Part shown: piece by piece, positions 36,103 to 44,582 of the stretch
Layout of the letters: each line of letters begins with the position of its first letter
Numbering within the stretch: the stretch's first letter is position 1
Assembly: GCF_012911025.1 (NCBI RefSeq)
Contig: NZ_WUEI01000027.1
Coordinates: 1-51,532 of the forward strand
Length of the DNA: 51,532 bases
Direction of reading: 5' to 3'
DNA from: Azoarcus sp. TTM-91
GTDB taxonomy: Bacteria > Pseudomonadota > Gammaproteobacteria > Burkholderiales > Rhodocyclaceae
Notes under the pieces: model-generated
What the model saw: the letters and a program-made list of their open reading frames with translations, nothing else
Databases searched by the model: none
What the model was told of the DNA's origin: nothing
Translations under genes and position numbers: made by a program

Positions 36103-36723
36103 ATGAGTCAAGACAAGAAAATTGCCAAGCAAACTGCTTACGACCTTGAGTTGCTTCGTCAATGTTTTGCGCTTCCCCGCGTCAATGAGCCTGTGCTGGA
36201 TGAGTTCGTTCCGGACCAACTGCGGCCGGCAGCGGTGCTGCTGCCGATCGTGAATAGAGCGGAAGCGGGATTGAATGTTCTGCTGACTCGCAGGGCTGAC
36301 CATCTTCATCACCACCCGGGACAGATAAGCTTTCCGGGGGGAAGAAGAGAGGCGGAGGATGGGTCACCGACAATAACCGCCTTGAGAGAAACGGAAGAGG
36401 AAATAGGGCTTCCGCGTAGCAGGGTAGAGGTTCTGGGGGAGCTTCCTGAATACCATACAGGTACAGGTTTCTGTATTACGCCGATAGTCGGAGTGATCAC
36501 ACCACCGTTTGACCTTGCGCCGGATTCGTTCGAGGTCGCGGAGGTTTTTGAGGTTCCGCTCGAGTTTTTACTTAATCCGGTGAATCATCAACGTCATTCG
36601 ATGACTAGGGAAGGCCGGGTGCGCAATTATTACGCCATGCCTTATGGCTCCTATTACATCTGGGGGGCCACCGCCGGGATCATCTTGTCTCTATGGCGCT
36701 TCTTGAATGAATCGCCTCAATAA
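36103..36723 (+). CDS. NudL-type CoA pyrophosphatase (Nudix)
   Basis: A 206-residue Nudix hydrolase. The CoA-specific UPF0035 signature reads LLTRRADHLHHHPGQISFPGG, and the Nudix box follows (GRREAEDGSPTITALRETEEEIG, in short GG...RETEEEIG). It is predicted to hydrolyse CoA and its derivatives. The ATG at 36103 is preferred over one at 36052, because the extra 17 residues are not part of the family. Its GC content is lower than the housekeeping genes. It converges with pilE, 7 bases apart, with no terminator between. Confidence 0.88.
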   Translation: MSQDKKIAKQTAYDLELLRQCFALPRVNEPVLDEFVPDQLRPAAVLLPIVNRAEAGLNVLLTRRADHLHHHPGQISFPGGRREAEDGSPTITALRETEEEIGLPRSRVEVLGELPEYHTGTGFCITPIVGVITPPFDLAPDSFEVAEVFEVPLEFLLNPVNHQRHSMTREGRVRNYYAMPYGSYYIWGATAGIILSLWRFLNESPQ

Positions 36724-36730
36724 ATCCATA

Positions 36731-37156
36731 TCACCAGCATGAGGCTACTGTGCATGTATCAGCTCCGACGCCTCGTGTGCCCGCTTGGTCGAGCGTTAAC
36801 GAGCAACCACATTTATGGTCGTTCGAGGCCTGGGCTCCTTGAGGTGTGGCTGTGAGAGTGAAAGCCCGGGTGCCTGGTGTCCCGGGAGAGAACTGATAGA
36901 AGCCCACGGTGTCAGTGGTGCAACCAAACGAGGGCCAGTTTTCACCATCGTCGCCCACAGCCCCTTCATAGGACATATTCGAGGTGAAGTAGCGCTCCAG
37001 ATATTGGGCCTGCTCGACAAGGCAAGCCTGGGCGCTCGCGCGCCTAGTGTCCATCATATGCTGTTGGTAAGACGGATAGGCAATTGCAGCCAGTATCCCG
37101 ATAATTACCACCACAATCATTAATTCGATCAGTGTCATACCGCGCATGTTTTTCAT
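36731..37156 (-). CDS. pilE: Type IV minor pilin PilE
   Basis: A 141-residue pilin. A short leader (MKNMRG) precedes the prepilin peptidase cleavage site G|MTLIEL and the standard N-terminal helix (MIVVVIIGILAAIAYPSYQ). Four Cys in the C-terminal part could form disulfides. The ATG at 37156 overlaps the pilY1 stop (ATGA), so translation is coupled. It is the last gene of the minor pilin operon. Confidence 0.92.
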   Translation of the reverse strand: MKNMRGMTLIELMIVVVIIGILAAIAYPSYQQHMMDTRRASAQACLVEQAQYLERYFTSNMSYEGAVGDDGENWPSFGCTTDTVGFYQFSPGTPGTRAFTLTATPQGAQASNDHKCGCSLTLDQAGTRGVGADTCTVASCW

Positions 37157-40100
37157 GGCTCGACTCCAATAAGTTCTCGCCATGTCTTCCTGCGAGTCGT
37201 GGTTCCCGATGGCGTGTTTACACCCACTTTCCTGACGTTGGTGTTTTCGAGCTGGGTGTAAAGAGAACCGTCTTTGTATACGACGTTGCTAGGTGTGCTA
37301 CTGAAGCTAATGCCACTTCCTGTAATTACGGTTCCGTTGTATGTGAAGTAGTTGTAATCCAACCGGCCGCCTGTGAAGAGGTTCAGGGCCATGACAAAAC
37401 CGTCCCCATTGGGATTGCATTGAGTTCCGGTTGGTATGAGTGTCTGCCCGATCAGAACGCCATTGATGACCTGATTGGTCAAGATCATCCTTTCTCCATT
37501 CTGGGTGTTGCCGGTAACCAAGTCGATATACCAACCCCGTTTTGCGGCCAGATCACCAGCACTGACTTCCGAAACCGTGCGGACGGTGTAATCCCCTGAC
37601 GAAGATGCAGTGTCCGATACAATGCTCGATTGATGAAGTTCGGCACGGTCCGTGATTTCTGATCCGTCTATCAGCCCATACCAGGTTTGAACTGAAGCCG
37701 TGGTGATATCGCTTTCCCCCAGGAACTTTCCAGTGCCGAAATAGAGCCAGTAATCGCCGGTGCTGGTCCGTTTGACTACAGTGATTCCGGAAGTGATGGG
37801 TTGAGCGGTTCCAGAGCTATCCCTGGCTTGGAACACCTTGGTCGCTGTCTGCTCTGCCAGATCAAATCGCCATACATTCCCACGGAGATCACCCGCGTAA
37901 GCCCTGTCAGCATTGCCATCGTTGTCAGTGTCGATTACATAGGGCGCCGAAAGCCCATTAGGGCTGTCGCTCGAGCCAGCACCGGTGTCGATGGAACTGA
38001 CGGCGCCGGACTGAAGATTGATCATCACCAGTCGTGCATGATGGTCTGAGCTGTTATATCCGTTCCCCAGAATTGCCATCCAGTTGCCGTTCGCCAGCCG
38101 CGCAATGCTTGGCTTGCCTGGGCTTTGCCCCATCACGCTTGAGCTTACTTCCCACAGCATCTTGCTGGCATCCATGCTGGAGGGATCAGTAACGTCGATG
38201 GCAAATACACTTTTCCCGCCACGGCCCAAGGTGGCGACCAGCACGGTTTTCCACGCACTACCGATATATGCGTCAGCGACGGTTATCTGTCCATCAACGA
38301 AATAGCGGTGGGTGTAATTCGGACTGGCCAAAGAGGCGAGATTGGCGTCTACAAGCGCTCCTGGAATATAGGCGAATACTTCCCGGCCTCTATCTTCGGC
38401 TGTGGCGGCCACTTCCGCATTGAAGCCATGAAGCATCCCATCATTGGCGCCTACGTAAACCATTTTTGTTCGACTGGCATTGGTTTCGGCAAACGCGGCG
38501 TGATCAGCGGCGCCTGTCCATGTGCGGCTCGCATAGAGTGAGGCATCAGGGGCGCCGACGTAATAAGGCGTCGAGTTGACGATGTCACCCAAGGGGCCGT
38601 TCGTCCGGGTGCGCAATGTTCCCCCATTGCCTTGCTCGAGACTTTGATCTCCCCGCAGATAACTCAAGATGTCACTTGATCCGAGGGCAGACCGCTGATC
38701 ATTGCTTAGACTCGCCCAAGCGAATGTTGTCGCCGTGCCGCCTGCTCTCGTGAAGATACTTCTGTCGGAGGCGGCGGGGAGCCGTTCTGAGGCTACCCAT
38801 GCCGCGCTGCTGTTAATTCCGTTGGTAGTTACTGTAAAGGCGGCTAGATCGCCCGACCAGATTACTGACTGGTAGCTCGCCTTGTAGACGGCAGAGCCGT
38901 CAGTCACCTCGGTGCTATTGGAGCTCAGGCTGGTGCCAGAGCCGAGGCGAGACTGGATGGAGGCCAGGGACTGCTTGAGCCCGTCGGTGAAGGCGGCGGG
39001 GTCTTTCGCGGAGTAAAAGTCCCCGCGGCTATTTACTGCAGCATGAAGAAGGTCGTCGATGCGGGCTGCGTTGGATGAACTGGGATCTGGCCAATTGATT
39101 GTGGCCCCGGTACTTATCGCAGCGAACGCGTTTGCTTTCGATACGGTGGAGGGCTCCACGCCGAGGCCCAGACCAATAGTGACCATGTGTTGCCAGAAGG
39201 CGGGGTCGGACGAAGAGGTGGGAACGTCGTTGGCCAGGTTGGGCCTGAGATCCCTCTTCCAGTAATACATGGCTACGTCCGCCAAAGTGCCGCTGTAATT
39301 ATCGGTAAAGGGGGATGCCGGGCTGTAGGTATAGGTTGTCTGGTTATTCGCGCTGGTGATTGCCGCGCCGCTGTTGCCATCGGTATTACCCGCGGCGGAG
39401 CCGGAGGCTCCGGTGCCAGAGCCGGTCGTCCAGTAGCCGTCTGTCATCAGGATGGTGAAGCTCTGGCGGCAGGATAGTTCGCTGCTTGAGGTATCGGCTG
39501 GGTCGTCTCGCCAGGGCTCTTCCGATTCGTAATATTCCCCAGCCAGGCCCAGGGCGCGCCTGAGGGGTGTATTGCCGTCGGCAGAAATGCTGAATAGCCA
39601 GGAATAGAACGACTCTTTTGCCTGGGAGTATGGGCGGACTCCAGACAAGGGAAGTGTGGAGTTATTGATCTGGCCGTAGCCGACCCGATAGGTGCCGGAG
39701 AGGTCTGAAAAAGCCAGGCTGGTGCCGCTACGTGCGCTATTGAGACGGGTCCGATAATAGGAGTACCAGTTCGCCACGTTCTGGCGTTGCGCGTCGGAAC
39801 TGACCGTCGTTTTTGTATAGCTGGCGTTCGAGGTGGTGCTGCCAGTGCCGTTATAGACGTAGTAGTAAAACTCTTCGTCGATTTGATAGCCGGAACGTGT
39901 CGCGCTACTGGATGCGAAGCCGCAGTCGTAATAGGCATAGTACGTCGACGCACTGTTGGTGCCAGGACTGTTGAAGCTGAGGGTCGCCGTGGTGCGACTG
40001 CTGCAGACGTACCCACTGCTCACACTGGATACGGATGCCCCGGAAGAAGAGAGCCAGACCTGGGTGGGGCTGGTTAGCCGGGTGCCCGACCGGGGGCTGG

Positions 40101-40866
40101 AAGCGGAGGCGTTCGCACACTGCGAATAGAATGTGACTCCGCTGGCGTAGGAGACGTTGTACGACGTGTTGCAGACAAAGCCGGTGGTGGCATTGGTCAC
40201 CGTTGTGGTGGTCGACGCCCTCCATAACTCGCTGGGTGAGGTGAGGCGGTAACCGGTGAGGTTGAGCGCATCGCTGGCGGTGCCGCAATTGCTGTATATG
40301 TAGGAATAATTGTTGCCGGTTCGTTGGCGGGTGAGACAGACGAATCCAGAAGAGTGAGTGTCGGAACTGCTGGTTGCTGTTCCAGCGTAAGGGGCAGTCG
40401 TACTTCTTCTCCACATCCTGAGGTCGGTGGCGTGACTTCCCCGGTTACTCAGATAGCCGTCGCGCCATGCAGAGGTGTAGCTACTGTTTCCCAAGGAATT
40501 TCCGGCTGAGTCAACCGGAGGGGTGTAGGTGGTGTTGGGGTTGTAGTAAATGAGATTGTAGCTACCCGATTGACACCGTTCGGCCTTGCTGGCATTGAGT
40601 TTCCCCGTGTCCATTCTGATGACGTTTGCTCCATCGCCGCCAGATGATGAACTGCAGCTCGCACTGTCAGGCAGGTCGTCGCGATTCATCGAACCAGAAT
40701 CATCGATGATGTAGATGATATTCGGCGCTAAAGGCTCAGCAACAAGTAATGGCTGCGTGGCAATATCAATAACTCCCCAAGCGCTATTCGAGAGCAGCGC
40801 CAGTGTGGCCAGCGATATTAGACCCAGGCGAGTTTGAGGCACTATATTCTTCATTTGATTGCTCAT
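37153..40866 (-). CDS. pilY1: Type IV pilus tip adhesin PilY1 with a repeat insert
   Basis: A 1237-residue secreted protein. After a signal peptide (MKNIVPQTRLGLISLATLALLS region, cut after SAWG) comes a von Willebrand A domain whose metal site is D55, S57, S59 (DDSGS), with T433 and D475 (LMTDG) as further ligands. Between the first and second metal loops lie three repeats with paired Cys (about residues 149-330). The C-terminal half is a beta-propeller with a calcium site (DTDNDGNAD, near residue 985) and TGKFLGE. PilY1 caps the pilus and acts in adhesion and surface sensing. It overlaps pilX upstream and pilE downstream by 4 bases each. Confidence 0.93.
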   Translation of the reverse strand: MSNQMKNIVPQTRLGLISLATLALLSNSAWGVIDIATQPLLVAEPLAPNIIYIIDDSGSMNRDDLPDSASCSSSSGGDGANVIRMDTGKLNASKAERCQSGSYNLIYYNPNTTYTPPVDSAGNSLGNSSYTSAWRDGYLSNRGSHATDLRMWRRSTTAPYAGTATSSSDTHSSGFVCLTRQRTGNNYSYIYSNCGTASDALNLTGYRLTSPSELWRASTTTTVTNATTGFVCNTSYNVSYASGVTFYSQCANASASSPRSGTRLTSPTQVWLSSSGASVSSVSSGYVCSSRTTATLSFNSPGTNSASTYYAYYDCGFASSSATRSGYQIDEEFYYYVYNGTGSTTSNASYTKTTVSSDAQRQNVANWYSYYRTRLNSARSGTSLAFSDLSGTYRVGYGQINNSTLPLSGVRPYSQAKESFYSWLFSISADGNTPLRRALGLAGEYYESEEPWRDDPADTSSSELSCRQSFTILMTDGYWTTGSGTGASGSAAGNTDGNSGAAITSANNQTTYTYSPASPFTDNYSGTLADVAMYYWKRDLRPNLANDVPTSSSDPAFWQHMVTIGLGLGVEPSTVSKANAFAAISTGATINWPDPSSSNAARIDDLLHAAVNSRGDFYSAKDPAAFTDGLKQSLASIQSRLGSGTSLSSNSTEVTDGSAVYKASYQSVIWSGDLAAFTVTTNGINSSAAWVASERLPAASDRSIFTRAGGTATTFAWASLSNDQRSALGSSDILSYLRGDQSLEQGNGGTLRTRTNGPLGDIVNSTPYYVGAPDASLYASRTWTGAADHAAFAETNASRTKMVYVGANDGMLHGFNAEVAATAEDRGREVFAYIPGALVDANLASLASPNYTHRYFVDGQITVADAYIGSAWKTVLVATLGRGGKSVFAIDVTDPSSMDASKMLWEVSSSVMGQSPGKPSIARLANGNWMAILGNGYNSSDHHARLVMINLQSGAVSSIDTGAGSSDSPNGLSAPYVIDTDNDGNADRAYAGDLRGNVWRFDLAEQTATKVFQARDSSGTAQPITSGITVVKRTSTGDYWLYFGTGKFLGESDITTASVQTWYGLIDGSEITDRAELHQSSIVSDTASSSGDYTVRTVSEVSAGDLAAKRGWYIDLVTGNTQNGERMILTNQVINGVLIGQTLIPTGTQCNPNGDGFVMALNLFTGGRLDYNYFTYNGTVITGSGISFSSTPSNVVYKDGSLYTQLENTNVRKVGVNTPSGTTTRRKTWRELIGVEP
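39880..40425 (-). repeat. Three degenerate ~55-residue repeats in PilY1
   Basis: At PilY1 residues about 149-330 the pattern W-x-x-S-x(n)-G[FY]VC-x(n)-Y-x-x-C-x(n)-G occurs three times, with Cys at 177/194, 232/250 and 288/315 and Trp at 152, 215 and 271. The units are rich in Ser and Thr and lie inside the vWA domain. Confidence 0.75.
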
Positions 40867-41399
40867 TCGGTACTGCTGAGAGACATCGTGGCCTGAAGCC
40901 ACACCGCGGCGCGCCCCTCGTCGCCAGCGCTACGTGCTGTAATCCGGTAATAGCGAGCAACGGTTTTGGTGCAACCACTCGACCCGTATTCGGCAACCCC
41001 ACCGCAGGTATCGACGTCGCTGCTATCTTCAGCTCCTTCGCCAAGGTACTGGATGTGATAGCTAGGCGCGGCCGTTACGTCGCCGAGGCTTAGAGACGGA
41101 CTTATCCAGGTTATGCCGGTTATAGCTGGGGTGGTAGTGCATGCTGTTGCGGAGCAATCGGTCTGGAACGCAGTTTCATCGGCGGCAATTGCAGCTTCGG
41201 CCGCGCGCAGTGCACTTTCAGCCGCCTGAAAAGCGAGCTCCCTGTCGTAAAGATTGGAGGTCATCCTTTCCTGCAGCGTCGTTCCCCGCATACCTGCCAA
41301 ACCGATCATGGTGACTAGCAGCAATAGAATTAAGGCGACGACTAGTGCGACACCGTGTTGCTCACTGAGCGCTGTAATATGCGGCCGGCGGGTTTTCAC
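40863..41399 (-). CDS. pilX: Type IV pilus assembly protein PilX
   Basis: A 178-residue minor pilin with a short hydrophilic leader, then HGVALVVALILLLLVTMIGLAGMR, the usual PilX N-terminus, without the Phe/Met-plus-Glu of classical pilins. The downstream region (RELAFQAAESALRAAEAAI) is typical of PilX. The start is a GTG overlapping the pilW stop (GTGA), and its stop overlaps the pilY1 start. Confidence 0.92.
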   Translation of the reverse strand: MKTRRPHITALSEQHGVALVVALILLLLVTMIGLAGMRGTTLQERMTSNLYDRELAFQAAESALRAAEAAIAADETAFQTDCSATACTTTPAITGITWISPSLSLGDVTAAPSYHIQYLGEGAEDSSDVDTCGGVAEYGSSGCTKTVARYYRITARSAGDEGRAAVWLQATMSLSSTE

Positions 41400-42352
41400 G
41401 GCATTCTGTTCCTGAGGGTAATAACGTTCGTCAACTCCCGGCTGACGCGGGCGCTACCGCCATTCTCGGCAATGCCGCTCGCCGCCTCACTGCCGGGTTC
41501 GACAAAGCTCAGCCGGACGCTGATTGCTGAAACGCCGGCCCAATCGGTATTGGTCCAGGCGGCGGTGTCAGCCATCGCGCTATATACGGCGTCGCCTTCC
41601 CTCAGGAATTGAAGCGTCATTGCCGAGACGCCTTCGACAATTTCCTGCGTTTGCGCTGAGGAGTTGATGAATTGAGTCCGATAAAGGGAGCGCCCGGTGT
41701 CTTGGTCGCAGGCACTACGTCCATTGCATCCTATGAACCATCCTTGGCTTGCAAAGCGAGAGAGTTCGCTGTTGCGACCAAATGTGTTGGGTACTGCTCC
41801 GGCAGCATAGGTGATGGTGGTCGTAGTGCCTCCATTGGCCTGGAACAGTTGGCCTGCGCTGGAGAGCGGGTTGCAGATGAGGAGGTACCCGTCCGTGGGA
41901 AGGTCGTGGGCCGCTTGGGTTGTTATGGTGGTTCCCGAGTGCGTGCTGACTGATGCAGGCAGGCCTGTTGTGCCGCTAAGAATCAGTGCTTGGCTTCCTT
42001 CGACCCTTTTGGCCGCTTGCGAGCCAAATTCCGGCATACCAGTGGGGAAGGCTGTTGAGCCTGAGTAGGCGCGTAGCCCCCAGCTATTCCACCAGGCCGT
42101 GTTGCTCAAGGTTCCGCTGGGGTCGCAGGCGGTTCCGCCTGTTTCGCGCAGATCGCGGGCCATTAATTCGAACGCAGTCCGAATGTTCTCTTGAATTCTC
42201 GACAGGCCTTCCGAGTTGCGATAAACCTGCCGGTTGGCCAAGAATACGCTGCCTACGCCCGCCACTACGATCAAGCCAAGGACAAGGGCGATCATCATCT
42301 CGATGAGGGTGAGGCCCCGCAGATGGCGGAGTGGGAGAGGTGGGCGCCTCAT
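41396..42352 (-). CDS. pilW: Type IV pilus assembly protein PilW
   Basis: A 318-residue minor pilin. The leader (MRRPPLPLRHLRG) precedes the cleavage site G|LTLIEMM and a hydrophobic helix (LVLGLIVVAGVGSVFL). The later segment ENIRTAFELMARDLRETGG is characteristic of PilW. The ATG at 42352 overlaps the pilV stop by four bases; an earlier start would overlap pilV by 31 codons. Confidence 0.92.
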   Translation of the reverse strand: MRRPPLPLRHLRGLTLIEMMIALVLGLIVVAGVGSVFLANRQVYRNSEGLSRIQENIRTAFELMARDLRETGGTACDPSGTLSNTAWWNSWGLRAYSGSTAFPTGMPEFGSQAAKRVEGSQALILSGTTGLPASVSTHSGTTITTQAAHDLPTDGYLLICNPLSSAGQLFQANGGTTTTITYAAGAVPNTFGRNSELSRFASQGWFIGCNGRSACDQDTGRSLYRTQFINSSAQTQEIVEGVSAMTLQFLREGDAVYSAMADTAAWTNTDWAGVSAISVRLSFVEPGSEAASGIAENGGSARVSRELTNVITLRNRMP

Positions 42353-42822
42353 AGTTGAGCCTTGGTCTGAATGCTGAAACTCTGCGCAGCGGTCGAGTCG
42401 GCGGCGCTCGCCCGGCTGTCGTCCCAGGTGATGGATACGGTGCACAGACCGGCGCCATCACAACTCACCGAGCCGCATGAGCCGGCACCTATGCTTTGCT
42501 GGACGGACGTCAGCCAGGCGGCAAGGTCAGTTTCAGCCAGGCTGGCGCCGGTGGGCGCTGTGCAGGCGGCATCGCTGAAGTTGTAGTTTCCAGCGAGGAC
42601 CGCAGAGCGATTCGCGCGCATCCTGTCCAGGATCGAGTAACTCAGGATCACGGCCATGCTTCGTTCGGTGGCGCTCTGGTTATTGCGGAGAGAGGAGAAC
42701 TGCAGCCCCGCCATGCCAAGAAGCCCTAGTGAGAGCACGAGCACCGCGATCAATACCTCGATAAGGCTGACCCCTTTTTGATAGAGGTGCATTGCCGCAG
42801 TGGGGGAGGGATTGGCGGGCAT
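42349..42822 (-). CDS. pilV: Type IV pilus modification/minor pilin PilV
   Basis: A 157-residue prepilin with GVSLIEVLIAVLVLSLGLLGMAGLQ, the PilV N-terminal pattern, and the ILSYSILDRMRANR segment. Its start lies 3 bases after the fimT stop, and its stop overlaps the pilW start. A downstream Met at 42792 is an alternative start that would shorten the leader to six residues. Confidence 0.92.
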   Translation of the reverse strand: MPANPSPTAAMHLYQKGVSLIEVLIAVLVLSLGLLGMAGLQFSSLRNNQSATERSMAVILSYSILDRMRANRSAVLAGNYNFSDAACTAPTGASLAETDLAAWLTSVQQSIGAGSCGSVSCDGAGLCTVSITWDDSRASAADSTAAQSFSIQTKAQL

Positions 42823-42825
42823 TTT

Positions 42826-43410
42826 TCAGTCGGGGTTGGTGACGTCAGAGTCACAGGTTTCAGATGCCGTGCTCGTGGTGGTCCGTCCTCCCCCCATTAC
42901 TTCCAGCCGGCGGGCGTTTGGGTCCAGGCCTTCCGTTTCGGAGCAGATCCGGAGGGTTCCAATAAGCAGGGTGCTGCCATCGCTGCCGCGGGCCAGTCCG
43001 TCAGCGCGAAACACGATTTGATTAGAGGCATCCGTGATGTTGCTGCTGGCTCCGACAGAAATTTGCTGAGTGGCAATTGACCCGCGGCGCAGGATTCGAC
43101 TGGGGTCAGCTGCGTCAATCGCCGAATCCACGACTATCCAGTGCTCCCATTCGCTTTGATTTCCAGCCAGGCAGGTCAGTGCGGTATCGCTGTCGGCACG
43201 GCAGAGTGTTACGTTGCGCCCTCGCTTTACTGCCTCGCTACGGGTGAAAGTGACTGCACCGACGAGTTCGTTGGTCTGCGTGCTCAGGCGATTGTTTGCC
43301 AGCAAGGCCCGAAAGGAGGGGGCTGCCATGGCAGCCAGAATGGCCGCGACAGCCAGAGTGACCATGAGCTCGATCAGGGTGAAGCCGTCAGTCCTGCCGG
43401 AAAACCGCAT
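42826..43410 (-). CDS. fimT: Minor pilin FimT/FimU, first gene of the pil operon
   Basis: A 194-residue prepilin. The leader MRFSGRTDG is cleaved before FTLIEL; the helix is MVTLAVAAILAAMAAPSF, followed by the GspH/FimT pattern (TRSEAVKRGRNVTLC and WIVVDS). The ATG at 43410 is supported by the position of the leader; upstream in-frame sequence is noncoding. It heads the operon fimT-pilV-pilW-pilX-pilY1-pilE. Minor pilins and PilY1 form the priming complex at the pilus tip. Confidence 0.92.
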   Translation of the reverse strand: MRFSGRTDGFTLIELMVTLAVAAILAAMAAPSFRALLANNRLSTQTNELVGAVTFTRSEAVKRGRNVTLCRADSDTALTCLAGNQSEWEHWIVVDSAIDAADPSRILRRGSIATQQISVGASSNITDASNQIVFRADGLARGSDGSTLLIGTLRICSETEGLDPNARRLEVMGGGRTTTSTASETCDSDVTNPD

Positions 43411-43635
43411 GGTGTGCGCCTGAGGTCGGGATTTGGTGATCTTAGGGGGGCGCCGTTGGCGTAGCGCCTGCGGGCGATGAGCGTTGGATATAGGCCGCCG
43501 AACGGCATTAACGTTTTGATGTTTTCGGATACGTGTTGACAGGGGGAATGGGAGGCGGAGGTCGGGCCAGCCTTTTATGGTATCTTGCCCAGCGAATGGC
43601 CCAGTGGCGGGCCTTTTCAGCTTTCTTGGTTCCGC

Positions 43636-44562
43636 ATGACGCTCCTTTCGCTGATCATCGCGCTGCTCATTGAGCAGCTGCGTCCTCTTCCCGTACAGAA
43701 ACTGCTGCTGGATCCGCTGCGGCGGTTGTCGGGCGCCATGGTGCAGCGATTCAACGATGGGGAGGCGCATCACGGCCGGGCTGCCTGGTGGTTGATCGTG
43801 CTGACCGCGACCGTCGGGTGTGCCCTGCTGTACTACTTCTTGTGGCATGTGCATCCGCTGCTGGCCATGGCCTTCAACGTCGGAGTCCTATACCTGACGA
43901 TGGGCTTCCGGCAGGAGAGCCATTTCTTTACCGATATCCATCTGGCGCTGCGTATGGGGGAAGTCGACAGGGCGCGTGTCCTGTTGGCCGAATGGCGAGG
44001 CGGCCTTTATCACGAGGCCAGTTCCAGCGAGATCGCGCGCCTGTCCATCGAGCAGGCGCTGGTCGCATCTCACCGGAATGTCTTCGGCGTGGCGTTCTGG
44101 TTCATCTTGCTGCCGGGACCGAGCGGGGCGGTGATGTATCGCCTGGCCCGTTTCTTCGCGGAGGACTGGGGGCGCCGGACGGATCCGGAGTTCGGGCTTT
44201 TCGGTCTGTTTGCGAGGAAGGCTTTCGAGGTAATCGACTGGTTGCCGGTACGTTTGACCGCTGCCTCGTTTTCCATCGTCGGCGATTTCGAAGACGCGAT
44301 CTATTGCTGGCGGACCCAGCCCATGCTGTGGCCCGACAGGGCGTCCGCTATACTCCTTGCGAGCGGCGGCGGCGCCTTGGGTGTGCGCCTGGGCATGCCG
44401 GTGCACGAATCCGGCGAGATCGTCGAACGTCCCGAGATGGGATTGGGAGACGAGGCTGATGCCGACTATATGCAGAGCACAGTGGGCCTGGTGTGGCGGG
44501 CGCTGCTGGTGTGTCTATTGATGCTCGCCTTGCTGGGAATCGCCGGCTGGGTGGGGCGTTGA
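43636..44562 (+). CDS. CobD/CbiB-AmpE family membrane protein
   Basis: A 308-residue membrane protein with hydrophobic segments at the N-terminus (MTLLSLIIALLIEQLRPL), about residues 60-95, 150-165 and 285-305. It fits the CobD/CbiB family members common in betaproteobacteria and is related to AmpE. No cobalamin genes are near, so a role in B12 synthesis is doubtful; a signalling or envelope role like AmpE is possible. The start is an ATG at 43636, within a region with no strong Shine-Dalgarno; the longer start at 43585 adds 17 unlikely residues. It diverges from the pil operon. Confidence 0.75.
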   Translation: MTLLSLIIALLIEQLRPLPVQKLLLDPLRRLSGAMVQRFNDGEAHHGRAAWWLIVLTATVGCALLYYFLWHVHPLLAMAFNVGVLYLTMGFRQESHFFTDIHLALRMGEVDRARVLLAEWRGGLYHEASSSEIARLSIEQALVASHRNVFGVAFWFILLPGPSGAVMYRLARFFAEDWGRRTDPEFGLFGLFARKAFEVIDWLPVRLTAASFSIVGDFEDAIYCWRTQPMLWPDRASAILLASGGGALGVRLGMPVHESGEIVERPEMGLGDEADADYMQSTVGLVWRALLVCLLMLALLGIAGWVGR

Positions 44563-44582
44563 TTTCCTAGGAGGGAGTGGAG

